Origin: Gymnopus androsaceus JB14 | Taxonomy: Eukaryota; Basidiomycota; Agaricomycetes; Agaricales; Omphalotaceae | Reading direction: 5' to 3' | Assembly: GCA_009733575.1 (NCBI GenBank) | Contig: ML769444.1 | Coordinates: forward strand, 124,001-188,000 | DNA length: 64,000 nt | Shown here: positions 1-12,894 of the stretch, piece after piece | Position numbering within the stretch: position 1 is the first letter of the stretch | Layout: each line of letters starts with the position of its first letter | Notes under the pieces: generated by a model | Seen by the model: only the letters and a program-made list of their open reading frames with translations | Told to the model about the DNA's origin: nothing | Database searches by the model: none | Position numbers and translations under genes: made by a program

Positions 1-30
1 ATCACTCCTTCTCAGCCACTGAAACGGACG

Positions 31-1064
31 ATGTCTGAACCAGAGCTGGAAAGTGGCACTGTCGTAGAACCGATTGATCTTCCTTCTGAAGCGTCAGAAA
101 CCGGCCCCCCGACAAATGCAGAGCTTGAAGCCGAAGCTCAACTACCTTCCTTGGAATCAACCTCATCTCCATCTCAGTCTACCGCTGCTCCCTCTTTCTT
201 ACTTGGAAATTTATTCCTATCTTCGTGTCCTGGCAAAAAGGGTATGTTACTGTATCTCGATTTCCTTTCCATGTGCTCATTCCATATCAGTCCGATTACA
301 AGGCCCCGTAAAAGGACGTTCTGGCGTCTGTCGCGATCTTTCCACTGACCTTCAACGAATGAAAGATCTTGGGGTGGGCTGCGTCGTCTGCTGCCTTGAC
401 GATACTGAGCTCGAATTCTTGGGCGCACCTTGGCCTGAATACCAGTCTGCAGCAAGCAAAATTGGTCTCGACGTCTTGCGCCTTCCTACACCTGAAGGTC
501 TTGCACCGTCATTATCCCCCGACCTTTTGGACAAAGAACTTACAACGCTTATTCAAAATTATACCCTTCGGGGGATACCTGTCCTCGTCCATTGTAGAGG
601 TGGTGTAGGTCAGTACGCTTCGGCCACCATTTCACATACGCACTAACATCCAACAGGAAGGGCTGGTGTGATTTCCGCATGTTGGATTTCGAAGGTCTTT
701 CTGCATGTTCAATCTCCGTACATAAAACTCACGTCTCTTCTAGCTGGGGCTCTGTGGATGGCTCGGCGATGTTTCGAGCCCAGTAACTTCCACGTCCAAA
801 TCATTGTCAAGTACAACACTTTCAGATGCTGCACCCGAGAAAACGCAAAACCTCATTAACCAAGATGCCTTGGAACTTGTTGAAAAAGTTATTGCGGTTG
901 TACGACGAAGGCGCAGTGTCAAAGCTATTGAAACTTTTGAGCAGGTAAGGACTTCCTTTCCTTCTCAATACCCTTATGTCGTCTTAATTCAAACCTAGGC
1001 ACAATTCCTCATTGATTTTATAGAGCATCTTAGGCTTAAAACGGCACTCCCCTCTAGAGGTTGA
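31..1064 (+). CDS. CDKN3-like dual-specificity protein phosphatase
   Basis: Five exons join in one frame: 31-241, 291-608, 657-694, 744-944 and 999-1064, giving 277 aa. The Cys-based phosphatase loop is HCRGGVGRAG, and it is interrupted by intron 609-656, so the signature only appears after splicing. The stretch GPVKGRSGVCRDLSTDL upstream and the ACWISK helix after the loop are typical of the CDKN3/KAP family, which removes phosphate from Thr/Tyr of cyclin-dependent kinases and related proteins. The N-terminal 60 residues are acidic and Ser/Pro-rich, without a domain. The intron at 695 starts with gtcttt, a weak donor, but the frame and the LGLCGWLGD continuation support it. The ATG at 31 is the first in frame; an exon before the window edge cannot be excluded. 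Substrate is inference. Confidence 0.82.
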
Positions 1065-1401
1065 CGGCTGAAAACTAGAAACCTCGGATCGAACTTTTCG
1101 TGAACCTCATAGAGGGCGGTCACCAAGAGCATCTCAGATCGTTGCATGCCAGCTGAAACCAGTTGGCTGTTTTCTTTATAGGTAAAAACTATAGCCTCAT
1201 GAGTGCATTCATTCATTCGTCTTTCATTGCATTGCATTATACCTACTGTAGCAATAGCTGTTATAATAACTTATTAGGATACAGTACAGTACTTTATAAT
1301 AAATCTTGAGGATTTTCGCTCAGAGTCGGACGCGTGAATCACGATCTTGATAGACGCGCAGATCAACTTCCTTTCCTTCACTTCGACCATCGCGTCTCTG
1401 C
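1065..1401. other. intergenic, phosphatase to Ski3
   Basis: 337 bp between two plus-strand genes. It holds the 3' flank of the phosphatase gene and the probable promoter and 5' UTR of the TPR gene. The part around 1240-1310 is AT-rich. No further gene or repeat was seen. Confidence 0.6.
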
Positions 1402-4400
1402 ATGTCCTCTATTGTCAAAACAAAGCTAAAGCTTGCTCGCGAATTTCTGAGCAAAAAGAACTACACTGGCGCCAAGGATGCTGCTCTGAAGGTTCTGGAA
1501 TATGAGCCTGATAATTATAATGCGTATGTCTTGCGGCACTCGTCGTCCAATTTATGAATAACAGTCCATAAGAAACGTTTTTCTTGGCCTTGCCTCATTG
1601 GAACTGGGGGATCTCACCGAAAGCGAGCAAGTAATCCCCGCTTTCCATATCGGTTTCGCCCAAAAATGCTGAATGCTTGCTCAAATAGGCTTACAAGCGA
1701 GCAACAGAACTAAATCCCGACCAAGTACTTGCATGGCAGGTTGGATATTCATCTTTTACGGACTGCGGCAATTGTTCATTGCTTCCAGGGATTATCACAA
1801 TTCTATGAACGCACCAAAGATTGGGAGAAATATGCCGACGTTCTTAGATGCATAGTAGATATGCACACAAAAGCGTGAGTAAGATTGTCTCGTTCATGTA
1901 CAGAATCTTATTGTAGGTAATAGAAACGATGCCGTCAAGTGCGCAGAAGCCTTGCAGAAATATATCAACTTGCAACGCGAACGAGGAACTTCGGCGCAGG
2001 TTTGTAGCTCACGATCAGCTTACTGCCTAGATTTGAAGTAGGCTCCAGTTAACAGATGCGCTCTATCTTCTTCTTCCTGATTCTGCCCCATATCCGGTGT
2101 TGTCAACTCTGGATCCTCCTGATCCAACAAATCCTACTTCAACCACGATTTTCCAGGTACAAACGGCGATTTACAACTCTCTGACTGTTGTCGAAGAGAT
2201 CATCGCCATATTAGAGCAAGATGAAGAAAGTTATGTTAAGAAGGAGTTTGAGAAGCGAAGAACGCGTCTTAATGCTGGTCCTCCTGACCAAATTCGAAAG
2301 GAGATTGGACGCGAGGTATGGGGAAAATCTCGGGTAAGCGTGTTCACTATTCAACGGTCCTTTCACTCACCCGAAATCTCGTTCTAGTTACCATCCCTCT
2401 ACGGCGAAGTATTAGCTCATCCCAACACAGATGATGCGTTGCGTCGTGAAACTGATTCAAAGTTGCTGCGGTATAAGCACAAGTACATGCTCTCTTTACC
2501 TGCTACTGGAGACACCGCTGCTGCCAAAAACGAAGTTGTCAAAGAAATCGAAGACTTGATCAGCGGGGCGGTCCTACTGCACATTCCTGATGAATTGGCG
2601 TGGACCTTGTATCTTGAAAGGAAAGACGTCGAGAACATTGGTACGCCATATACTTGAACTGCAATTTTTTGCTATCTAAAATCATTCCCACTGTCTAGAC
2701 GGTTATGATTATGCTCACCTTCGAGAATTCATGACATTGTTCCCGTCGCATCAGCTCACCGCCCTGTTAAAGGGCTACTTTATCTATATGCAAATTCCAA
2801 TATCTGATGATGTTGAAGAAGACGGTCATGTAGCTGAAGACACGGATATAGGATACGACGCGATATTGGTAAATACAGCAATTTCTCTCGAAGCTACTTG
2901 TTTTGATCATAGCGTACAAAGGAAGCCTACCCATCGATATCGAGTTCCCTCATTGCCACACGTATTGTTGCGGAGGTTTATTTACTCGAGACCGACTATG
3001 AAAACGCTATTCAGTCCGCTGAGAACGGCCTGCAGGCTTTGACGAAATATAGTCAACAGAATGGTAGCAAGCTATCCAAGTACGTCTGCTAGCTCGTATG
3101 CGAACACATTCTAACGCCCCACTAGTGTTCGGCTTAGATTTCAGACAGTACTTGCAACATCTCTAGTCCATTTCTATCCCCCAAAACATCATCTTAAAGC
3201 CCTCAATATTGTCGAAGAAATTCTTACCCTCTCGCCGAAAAATATCGTTGGAATCATGGCCAAAGGGTACATACAAGAAGCTAGTGAGAAGTGGCGAGAA
3301 GCTGCGGAGAACTTTGCTAAGGTATATGAAGCATTAGGTGAAGAGGACAATGAGGGATTGAGGGCGGAGGAAGAGCGCGCTTGGTGCATCAGCAGAGCCG
3401 GTGATACATGCGCAGCCCTTGACTCTTTGAAATCCGTTTTGCAAAAGTTAGCTGGTTTGGAAAATCATGACCATGATCGTGCTCGATGCTATTGGAGAAT
3501 AGGGAAATGCCTCTGGGACCTGGGGAGTATGTCTTTTCCCAACTTTTCAGGATTATATTTGATGATTTTCTAGATGAGAAGATTGCCGAAGGATACCAAA
3601 ACTTTATTATTGCCCTTAAATGCGATCCAACCTATGCACCAGCATTCACATGTCTAGGGATATATTATTCTGAACATTTATCTCCTCCAGACCCTACTCG
3701 AGCATCTAAATGTTTTCAAAAGGCATTCGAATTAGATTCTCGCGAAGCTGAAGCTGCACATCGACTTGCTAAAGGGTTTGCAGACGAAAAAGAATGGGAT
3801 CTGGTAGAGGTTGTTGCTCGTAGGACCATAGAAGGGGAAGGTGGCTTAGATGGTGGATTACAGAGTGGTGAAGAGAATGTGTCCGGAAAGTACCTCCCAA
3901 CCAACGCATGGGCATGGAAAGCACTTGGAGTTGTTAACCTGGTGAGTACGGTCTCTACGTTGAAATGGCTCAACTAATTTCTAAGACAGATGAATCGGCA
4001 TTACATACCCGCTATTGACGCTCTTCAAGTAGCTTTGAGAGCTGATCCAGAAGACTATCTCACATGGCTGAGACTTGGTGAAGCCTACTTCAGATCTGGT
4101 CGCCATAGTGCCGCACTGAAAGCTCTTGGACGTTCACAAGAACTTCATAATCATGAAGATGACTGGATTTGCTCCTACTTCATCGCCGAAGTGTATCGTC
4201 AAACCGGACAGTATGAGGATGCGGTCAATCAGCTCGAAGCAGTACTTTCCTTGAAACCGACCGAGTTGAGCGTACTCGCTGCCTTAGCTCAGACCTATTT
4301 GGATCTCGGGCGTTCGGAACTCTTGGATGGGTTTGTAGCACGAGCTGAACGGTCATTCATTCTATCTGTGCAGCTTTCCCTCAGGGCGATTTCGGATAGC

Positions 4401-6436
4401 ACTGGCTTTCGGACAGTGATATGGAAACCCGCGACCGATGCGTTGTACCTTTTATCTACCCGGAATGCGTTTTGCAACCCAAGTGCTGTTCAAGCTGTAT
4501 TGGTGGACGTCAAAAATCTATTGGGCAAGCCTAGCAGTCGGATCGCCAACATCGTATCACTCCCTTCTCAAGACGATCTCCATCCTGATAGTAATGGAGT
4601 GCTGGAGCTAACAATAGCTGCATACGACCATCGCATCGACCTGGGATCCTCTGAAACTGTCTCAATGGGAAGCGCGTGGTTCGACCTTTCCGTTGCTCTA
4701 CGCTCTTTGGCCCAAAGACTGCCCACTGGCGATAAAAAGAGGGAGGTCATGTCTCAAACCTCCAAATCTTTGATTGAGGCCATCCGCGCAGATCCAATGA
4801 ATGATGCCTATTGGGTAGCCCTTGGGGATGTGAACTTTGTCGACCAACCGAAGACGGCGCAACATGCGTACATCAAGGCTTTGGAGATCGATTCAAAGGT
4901 GTTTACTCTGTGTTTCTGAAAATGACTTGATTCGCTAAACTTTGAGGTTGTAGAACGCAGAAACCTGGGCCAATTTAGGACTTTTGTTCTTTCACCACAA
5001 TGATTTTGAGCTTGCGAATGAAGCGTTTTATCGTGCTCAGAGCGCTGACCCCGATTGTACGCTAGCTTGGGTTGGCCAAGCCCTTGTTGCAATAACGGGT
5101 GGTCACACTTTGGGAGCTACTGGGATTCTAGAACATGCAGTTGGGTTAACTAACGTAGTGGTAAGTCTCAAATAATTATCCATCCTCGTGGTATCTTGAC
5201 TGGAAGCCTTTTTTAGCCAGAAGCCGATTACCAATATACGTCGAGGGTCTTTTCCCGTATGAAGGAAGGACGAGCGGCGTCTGTTTCCACTACAGATGCT
5301 CTTCTACCTGCCTTCTTTATTCTGGATCGGTATGTCAAATCTAAGCCTAATGATCCAACAGCGTTACACCTCTACGCGTTGATTTGCGAGAGCTTGGGTC
5401 AAACTCAGCTTGGGGTCGACTTAATCACCCGAGCTATAGCTTTGCTAGAAGCCTCATACGAACAAACCGAAGATAGCGACATTGAGCGACAATTTACCAC
5501 CGCACATGCGAACATTGGTCGACTCAAACTTTCTCTCAAAGATTATGAAGGAGCTTTAGAATCATTTGAAAGTTCGTTGGGGCTCCTTGCCGAGGATACC
5601 GACGAGACCACCATGCTGCTGCGGGTTCAAGGACAATTTGGGTCTGGCATAGCACACTTCAAAATGGGAAATTTAGAAAGCGCTCTGGAGAATTTTGAAG
5701 CGGCTCTCGAGTCAACAGTTGACAACAATCTTGTGCGAGGAGAAGTTACGGTGATGCTTTCTCAGACATTGTGGGCTATTGGCTCCTCTGACTCGAAAGA
5801 TCAAGCCAAAACACTGCTTCTAGAATGGTGAGTTTTCGTTACGCGAACCGGAAGTCTTCATGAAGTGAGTTCGATATTTTCAGTATAGCAGCAGATCCAG
5901 AAAATCTGGTGGCGATCAACACCCTAGCGGCAATGGGCATCCTGACGGAGGATGAAAGTCTGATAGATGCTGCTTTGTCTGAAATCCTAGCTTTACCTGT
6001 GGACAGCAGACTTTCACTGGATCCTCAGCGAAATGTCGACCGTCTGCTGATCCAGCACCATCTGGGACTGGTAATTATTGCTTCAACATTCATCGATCGC
6101 AAACTGATATTACCGCTCTAGGATGACACTGAGAAGGCTCTGGGCATTGCTCAAAGTGCGGTGTTTACAGACCCTACTCGCCATGAAACCCGCAGCCAGT
6201 TGGCCACACTTTTATTCCAAATGCAGCGGTACGACTCAGTTCTTCCTGTCCTATCTGGACCATCTACAGAGAATCTTCACGAGAGTCAAGGACTGCTCAA
6301 GTTGCGCGCGGTCGGGGAGTCGCTCAGTACCAAAACCGACTGGGCCGTACGCCTTGCACAGAAGAACATCATGCTCAAGCCATCTAATGAGGACAATTGG
6401 CGGATATTGGCCCTGGCACGCGCCTTTACAGCTTGA
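1402..6436 (+). CDS. SKI3: Ski3-like TPR scaffold of the Ski complex (superkiller protein 3 / TTC37)
   Basis: A very intron-rich gene of about 1,300-1,400 aa, made almost entirely of tetratricopeptide repeats. The start at 1402 gives MSSIVKTKLKLAREFLSKKN, followed by the first TPR (YTGAKDAALKVLEYEPDN), the usual opening of fungal Ski3. Further clear TPR blocks lie at 3600-4300 (SKCFQKAFELDSREAEA; YLTWLRLGEAYFRSGRHSAA), 4980-5170 and 5300-5830. The stop is at 6434-6436. In yeast and mammals Ski3 holds the Ski2 helicase and Ski8 together and feeds cytoplasmic mRNA to the exosome for 3'-5' decay. Several introns fall in the first 600 bp, and the first acceptor (about 1570) is a weak AAG. The neighbour on the other strand ends 77 bp away, so the two genes converge. 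Confidence 0.85.
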
Positions 6437-6513
6437 ATAGGGATTACTATTGTAGTCTAAAGTACAGCGATAGGTTCACAAGCCCGAATGTAAAACGATG
6501 GTAGTGATAGATC

Positions 6514-7831
6514 TCAAAGTTGTCTTTCTTCCGTGAGGAGGTAAAGACGGCGTGCAACAGCAAGATCGTCCGATACGTCTTTCACAGAGTCTAACCACCA
6601 CTTTAGTCGAGCTTGCTGGGCTTTTAGAGAGAGATTTTGTACGATACTGGAAAGGAAAGCTTTGAGAATGGCAGTACCAGCAAAGGATGTGATAAGAACG
6701 TACAATCCACGCTCGTCAAGGGCCTGAGCCAACTCATGTTCATTCAAGCTCTCTTGTAGTTTGTCTTGAATTAACAGCTTGTCGTCTCTGTGTATGAAGC
6801 GGAGATGCCGGTGTATACGCCCGATACGGAGTAGGTCAATCCCAAAGGTAGGTAAACGAAGAAGACTGAAAACGAGAACGTTAGCGACTACTCCATATAG
6901 AGAGATTTACACGTACCTGCATAAAGCTGTCGCTGAACCGGTCCCTCTTAGTGCTGAGGAAGGAAGGTTGCCGTCAACAGCGTTCTTCCTGATATTCGCC
7001 AGTATCTGCTTGGATTCGAATGCGGAAGTGATGGCTTTTTGTGTTCTTTTTTCGTTGATTCGTTGACGTTGACCAGGAAGGATTACCGTCGAGGGAAGCA
7101 TGTTTGGTGCATAGAGGGCCAGGACGGGTATTAGCTCTTCTAAAACAAGGGCCAGGATTATGAATGGTATTAGCCTACAACACGTTTCAGCTGGGAAGAA
7201 GGACGCGTAGGATGATAAAATAACTTTTGAATATCACTCCGCTGGGTGTGCATAAGCCGGGCTTCGCTGCTGCAAGTCAGCGAAAACAGATCAGCTTACA
7301 GGAAAACAACAGGAATGAACATTTCAAACCGAACGAGAGGAAATCCTCCTGCACGTATTCGTGCCTTTATTTTTGCCACTTCTTTTCCGCGCGTGTATAT
7401 GAGTTTGGTTCCTCGGTAGTAGAATTTCTGAGGTGATATTGAGAAGGTGTAGGAGACAAAGGTTTTTGGGACGTACGCCGAGTTGAATAGCCGTATGAAT
7501 CACTTTTCGAAAGCCATTAGTGTTAGGGGGAGCTGGAGCTAGGACCCCTAGTTGCTCTGCGTGTCTGAGGGATGAGAGATTAGGAGGGAAAGATATGTAA
7601 GAAAAGCAACTACTTTATATCGCGTTGGACAAGCTCCTTGATACCGATTCGCTCCGCGGGTTGTGCTTTAGAAGAGGTATGACGGCGGATAGTGATTAGA
7701 GGATAACGAGTTGAAAGAAATCTAGAGAAAATTAATGAAATACACACACAACAGAAAGGATATTACCTCTGGCGGTACAAATTCAAGGACATTCCGGAGA
7801 GAGAGAAAAATTTGGGCGCTTTAATTTTCAT
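6514..7831 (-). CDS. LETM1-domain (ribosome-binding-like) mitochondrial membrane protein
   Basis: A multi-exon minus-strand gene of about 320 aa. The start at 7831 gives MKIKAPKFFSLSGMSLNLY, joined to a basic, Ser/Arg-rich second exon (STRYPLITIRRHTSSKAQ) that looks like a mitochondrial presequence. The LETM1 domain begins with KFYYRGTKLIYTRGKEVAKI and continues with ELIPVLALYAPNMLPST and LRIGRIHRHLRFIHRDDKLL. It ends in the family's characteristic LNEHELAQALDERGL helix near the C terminus. It is much shorter than LETM1/Mdm38 proper and closer in size to LETMD1-type proteins. Members sit in the mitochondrial inner or outer membrane and affect ion balance and translation; which applies here is unknown. 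The last exon (6514-6747) is the best supported. Confidence 0.8.
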
Positions 7832-8454
7832 AACACGAAATGACTAAAGTTTTTACGTAACCAAAGCATGAAGCGCTCATTAAGCGCTCACTACTTCGTT
7901 TGCACATAAGTATCACTTATTACTTTATAGTATGCAAAGAAATTGACAGAAACTCTATGCCAGCCCCAAATCAACTCAGTTGTCGAGGCACCCGGGAGCT
8001 TTGCTGAATGTACTTACTCGTATGCAGTAGATGGTCGGTTCAAAGTTCAAACTCATTCATTTATCAATCATAGCTTCTGAGTTAGTGGGTCTTTTGGAAA
8101 GGAAAATCCGGAGCCAGTCTTAGGGCTGAGGAGTATTTGCCAGGCTGCCAGAATTTCTCCAAGTAACATTTAGTCATACATAAAATATTATAACTATCCC
8201 TTATACTGAATGTCGAATAGGTACCTTTGTCCATTTTCACTGGTGCCGAAGGGTGAGAGAGGGTCAGCGTCTCGGAAAACTCTAACCTCCTTAACACTCC
8301 GGGTACGAGGTCTGAGGTGCACGTCCGACTGATAGTCCTAGTTGTCAATCGACTCGATGTCACAGTTTTTAGTTTAAAGAGATCTATACAATGCCTATAC
8401 AACGGTCTCTGATATACGTATAAAGATATTGTACAGTTAAATCCGAGTGTGTTA
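7832..8454. other. intergenic with one arm of an inverted repeat
   Basis: 620 bp between the LETM1-like start and the APS kinase stop. It is AT-rich near 7850-7960. It contains one arm of a diverged inverted repeat (8263-8325). The long minus-strand open frame at 8082-8513 has no recognisable domain and overlaps the APS kinase terminal exon, so it is not called. Confidence 0.6.
8263..8325 (+). repeat. inverted-repeat arm, left of APS kinase
   Basis: Positions 8304-8325 are an exact 22-nt match, in reverse complement, to 9385-9406 on the other side of the APS kinase gene. Similarity extends outward: CCTCC(T/G)TAA and ACTCC blocks, then GTCAGCGTC at 8263-8271 paired with 9443-9451. Outside this it fades. 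The spacing between blocks is nearly the same in both arms (33 and 37 nt), so this is one older inverted pair, not chance. Confidence 0.75.
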
Positions 8455-9267
8455 TTATGAAGTTTCGGAGATGTAACCGTGATTAACAAGGTATTGCGTG
8501 ATAATCCGAACACTCTCTGCGACGTCTGTCTCCGCAGTGTTAATATGGATTTCTGGTTTTTCTGGGGCTTCGTAGGGAGCAGAGATTCCAGTAAAATCTA
8601 CAGAGTAAGAGCAATGATTATGGGACAGAGAAGGAATGAGGGCATTTACGGACCTTTGATTTCTCCTGCACGAGCCTTCTTGTAGAGACCCTTGGGATCG
8701 CGCTGCTCGACGACACTGAGAGGTGCATCGACAAAGACCTCCACAAAGGGTAGCGAATCCTTGTCATGGATTTGACGAGCAAAGTCGCGATCGGCACGAT
8801 ATGGTGAGATAAATGCAGTGATAGCTACACAACACGAGTTTGCAAACAGTTTTGAGACCTTGTTGTTGTTATTAGATCAAGGAATTTTTTGTTGGCAAGG
8901 AAAAGTTCACCTCTCCGATTCGACGAATGTTTTCATTGCGCGATTTCTCATCGAATCCCAGATCTTTGTTCAGTCCGAATCGGATGTTGTCTCCGTCTAG
9001 ACGATAGGTGAACCTGTGTAAATGAAGCAGATGCTGCTCTAAAGCACAAGCGATTGTTGACTAGAGTCCGTCAGGAAATGGAAAGAAAATGTTGCCGAAA
9101 TTATTACCTTTCCACTTGCGCTGAGACCCGTAAGCCAGATGGTGACGCCTTGTTGCTTGAGGAGCTTAACACGTTCATCGGACGAGACTGTACCTATAAA
9201 AGGTGTAAGATTAGGGAATATTATCGATAACATACAAACCTTCATGAAAAGTAATGTTAGATGCCAT
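8455..9267 (-). CDS. Adenylylsulfate (APS) kinase
   Basis: About 203 aa in five or six exons; start ATG at 9267 ([10 protein letters not shown]), stop at 8455-8457. The P-loop is GLSASGKS, with the second Ser/Thr supplied by the next exon. The substrate motifs [17 protein letters not shown] and [13 protein letters not shown], and the family's [18 protein letters not shown], are all present and in order. The enzyme phosphorylates adenosine 5'-phosphosulfate at the 3' hydroxyl to make PAPS, the second step of sulfate activation in the cytosol. Length matches fungal Met14-type single-domain kinases; there is no fused ATP sulfurylase domain. Two arms of a diverged inverted repeat lie 130 bp downstream and about 120 bp upstream of the gene. 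Confidence 0.93.
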
Positions 9268-9940
9268 GGCAGTCCGAAAAGAAGAAACAGACGCCCACCA
9301 TAGCGTACTGATGGGAACTTTATAGTCGATGCGCGCGCCTGCTGTCATTGTGCTGTTAGTACTCGTCCACCGTTATCACCCTCTGACGTGCACCTCAGAC
9401 CTCGTATCTGGAGTTTACGGAGGTAAGCGCGGGTCGGTCCTCGACGCTGACGGAGATAATGGATGTTAACGGTGTAATCGCCACAGTTCAAAAGTGCTCT
9501 ACCGTGACAGCTTAGCCTAACATCATTATGTGCTTTGTAAATAGTGTGCATATAATGTGATTTTGATCATATTGTGCATTCACCTTCGTCACGGGTGAGT
9601 ATGATTCTGAAATGAGATGAAAAGCAGAAAAGTCCCATGTGGGAAGCGCAATTCCCAAGATTCAGCATATGCGCAGGAAATAACACTGTTAGGCCCACTG
9701 AAGATAGAATAAACGATTTAGGTTTAGTACCGTAAGTGCAGGACAAGTTGATGGGGCCCGAATTTTTCCAAGCGTTGAGTATGATGGCGGTGTCTACTTG
9801 CAGCGAGGGTTCAAGGAACTATTACTTAGAGAGAGGCACGTCGAGTGCAAGATCTAAATGACTGTTCACCAGTTCTATGCCTTTAGATGCCATGGGGGAA
9901 AGAAAGAATATAATATAGGAGCATGTAGATACATATCTGC
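9268..9940. other. intergenic upstream of APS kinase, with inverted-repeat arm
   Basis: 670 bp between the APS kinase start and the eIF3c stop; both genes are on the minus strand. It should carry the APS kinase promoter and the eIF3c 3' UTR. The right arm of the inverted repeat lies at 9385-9451. No coding region is supported. Confidence 0.6.
9385..9451 (-). repeat. inverted-repeat arm, right of APS kinase
   Basis: Reverse-complement partner of 8263-8325. The exact 22-nt core is at 9385-9406 and the outer GACGCTGAC block at 9443-9451. It lies inside the likely APS kinase promoter. Confidence 0.75.
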
Positions 9941-12894
9941 CTACCCTGCTCGCTGTGAAGTATGACCCATCTGGTTTCCAAGCCCTTGCGCAAATCGAGC
10001 TCCACGACCGCGAGCTCCTCCTGAAAATAGACACGCGAAATAAGAATTTATCATAATTGGAAACAAAGAGAACCGTACCTCTTGAGCCACCCCGCGTCCT
10101 GTCGCCTCGTCCCCTCCGTTCTTGGGGTTGCTCCCCGCGTTTTTCACCCGTTTTCCCATCTGCCCGATCTCCCCATCCGCCAGACGAACCCATCTTGGCA
10201 TCGAGAGTTTTTTCGTTTTGATCAGCCATCGCGTTCACCTTTTCCGCAATTGTCAACGCCAGCTGCTGCTGACGGGTAACCTCCGTGCGATGGAAGACGA
10301 TGACACCAGTAGCTTGGTCAAGCGAAGCTGAAAGCTCCTCACCCCAGATCATCTTGGAGACGATGGAGGTAACAGATCGCAGTGGGAGGGAGAAAGTCTG
10401 TGCCAGGAGCGACAACGAGAGCGTGCTGTAGTGAGGAGCATACGTGAAAAGGTAGGTACGGAGACCTTGCTCTTGTATACGTCTGCAACGATAAACACGG
10501 TTAGTCAAGTACAAGACATCTGCAATGTAAAAAAAAAACCTACTTGGCAAGCATCTCTTTGACAGAGGAAGCCTCAGGCATCAGACTCCAGATCTTGATA
10601 CTCTGAATCAAGTCCCGACATTTTTCCCACTCGCCGTCTTGAAGGGCTTTGCTCGCTTGCATGATGTGATCCCTCGTACTCTCTGGAGGGCCTGTGAATA
10701 CCTGACGATCGGCAAAGTCCAAAAGTCGTCGGAATGGTTTCGAAATAGCCTTTCTCTTTGACTCCTCAGAATCTATGCTTGCTAGGAGGGGAATCTCTAC
10801 TAGCATGCTAGAAACCAAGAACGCAGCCTCGAGCAGCTCGGTGTTGATATGCATGTGGAAAGGCAGCTGGCGCTGCTTTTCGGCTTTCTCCTGCTCGGGA
10901 GTAAGAACCTGGTATCGTTGCTGATGCACACCCTGAGCTAGCAGCTCCTTCACCCGCTGTGTGGTGAAAATGTCCTGAGCGTAGCTTGGGCCTCTTTGAT
11001 CAACCCTGATCTGAAGGCGCACAAGCCCAGCTGTACAACGGTCCGGTTGTACAAAATCTGCGTGGCGACGTCGGCAGAGTGGATAGACTCCTGGAGATGC
11101 GACATAAGCAACATGTCGCGAGCGGTGTGGAAATCGTTTAGCAGCGCATAGTGGTAAATGTGGCATAACATTGCACGAGTGCGGTGAAGAGAGTTGCCCG
11201 CTTTGTAGAGATAAACACATAGGGAGTGGATGAGGCCGGACGTAGAGCCTTTTGAGGTGAGTGTTATGGAGGGTTTGATGTCGGCCAACTCTACTGCCGA
11301 TTCCAGAGCTTGCACGACAGCGTCGGGCTGATCAAAGTTTGTCAGTAGGGAAAAGTCTCTCAAAAACGGAATTTTTGCACCTTGGAGTAGATGTGTTCGA
11401 GCCGCCGCATGATCACTCGGCTTAGAGGTTCATCCTGCTTTGTCTGCTCGTAAAAGGCCTGCGCACGGCATATAGTGCAATACAGAGTCTTTTCGTCCTT
11501 TAATCTCTCGACGTATTCCGTTCCGTGAGGATCGATGTTTTGCAAGCTTCTGGTGAACTCGTCGTCCAAACGATCAATGAAACTGATGACACTTCCTCTG
11601 ATACGGACAATGCCGTCCTTCTCAGTTGCAGGTGAGCGTTCAACTAGATCATCATAGTCCTCTGTGATCTCTTGCACAGTGTATGCGGGGTTGGATGCGA
11701 CGATGGCAACAAGTTGATCAACTTCCGTTTGAGCAGATATCCACAGTTCAGTGGGCATATGAGAGGAGGCAGATGAGTTGTAATCGAACCGGGAGGAGAT
11801 GAGAGCGAGGAGAACTCGGATTCGTGAGTAGGAGGTTGCTGAAAGCTCGAGGAGTTTTTCCAATATCCGGATTTGTTCTCCCCGGTCAGTATTCTGCGGT
11901 TGAGATCGTAAGCAAAACTCGAGACAAGTGAGAAAGTCATTACTTTTTTCCCTCTAGCCTCTTGAACACCCTGAAGGCTTTTGAATATGCCTTCAGCGGT
12001 CAATAGCATGGGTTTTCCACCTTTTCCGACCGATTTGAAACCATCCTCACCATCCTCTTCTGTTGTTGCTGTTGTTACTACTCCGGTAGACCTTCCTCCA
12101 GTGGGAGCTGGTGCAGTTTGGGTGACCGTAGACGCATAATCACGTTCGAAAGCTTCCGGGTCCTAGCAAGAGTTGAACATCTAGTAAAGATTATTCGGAG
12201 ATGGACATACTGCTTGATATTTGGAAATATCCTGTTCGTACTCTTTAGTAGCTTTGCGAACTTTTTGCTTCATGGAATTCAAAGCTTTTGCGTTGGTCGC
12301 GTTCATTTTCTTCTTTGCCTCCTTCTCCTTGGCGATAGCGCTCGTTAGAGAAGCCTCGAGGCTGAGTAAAGTTTTAATGTAGAAGGGAGGAATAGGTTCG
12401 GAGACGTTGTGCTGCCTTTGGATCATTCGAGCGAGTTTGTCGAATTCTGTCGATTTAATGAGTATTTTTACTGTAGCGTTTTATCGAGCTAACCGACCAT
12501 TAGAAATTGCGACCCAGTCGTTAATTTTTAGCCCATTTTCCATGGCCTTCCCGGTGCTCTCCATCTCTACCAATCTCTTTTCCTGCGCGCTCATAATGCG
12601 TACGCCCTGCTTATCTTCGTCTTCGTCATCCGAGTCCTCTGAATCACTTTTCAAAGGCAAGCCTGACTTCTTGCCCGAGGGCCTATCGCTATCGCTGTCG
12701 CTGTCTTCATCCGAATCCGAATCCGAGTCACTAGAGTCCGAGTCAGAGCCTGCTGTCCGTAAGAAGCGGGACATGGCTGGTTTTGGGCCTGTCGTCGTTT
12801 TTGTCGGTTGCGCCTCATCGCCAGAGGACATGGATTCCTCGGATTCATCCGAGTCAGAGTCAGAGTCGTCAGCTTGTCTGAAGAATCGAGACAT
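9941..12894 (-). CDS. NIP1: Eukaryotic translation initiation factor 3 subunit C
   Basis: About 860 aa in roughly eight exons. The start at 12894 gives [17 protein letters not shown], and a second similar block, [14 protein letters not shown], follows about 40 residues later. This acidic Ser/Asp-rich N terminus is typical of fungal eIF3c, where it contacts eIF1 and eIF5. The body contains [20 protein letters not shown], the helical region, and a C-terminal PCI-type domain ([19 protein letters not shown], then [20 protein letters not shown]). The tail is Gly/Arg-rich ([20 protein letters not shown]) and the stop is at 9941-9943; the last intron (about 10030-10076) is needed to keep that frame. 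eIF3c is a core subunit of the eIF3 scaffold on the 40S ribosome. Identification is secure; internal exon borders are approximate. Confidence 0.93.

Noticed and set aside
8082..8513. 143-residue minus-strand open frame next to APS kinase
   Set aside because: It overlaps the APS kinase last exon, has no domain, and its composition fits chance in AT-rich DNA.
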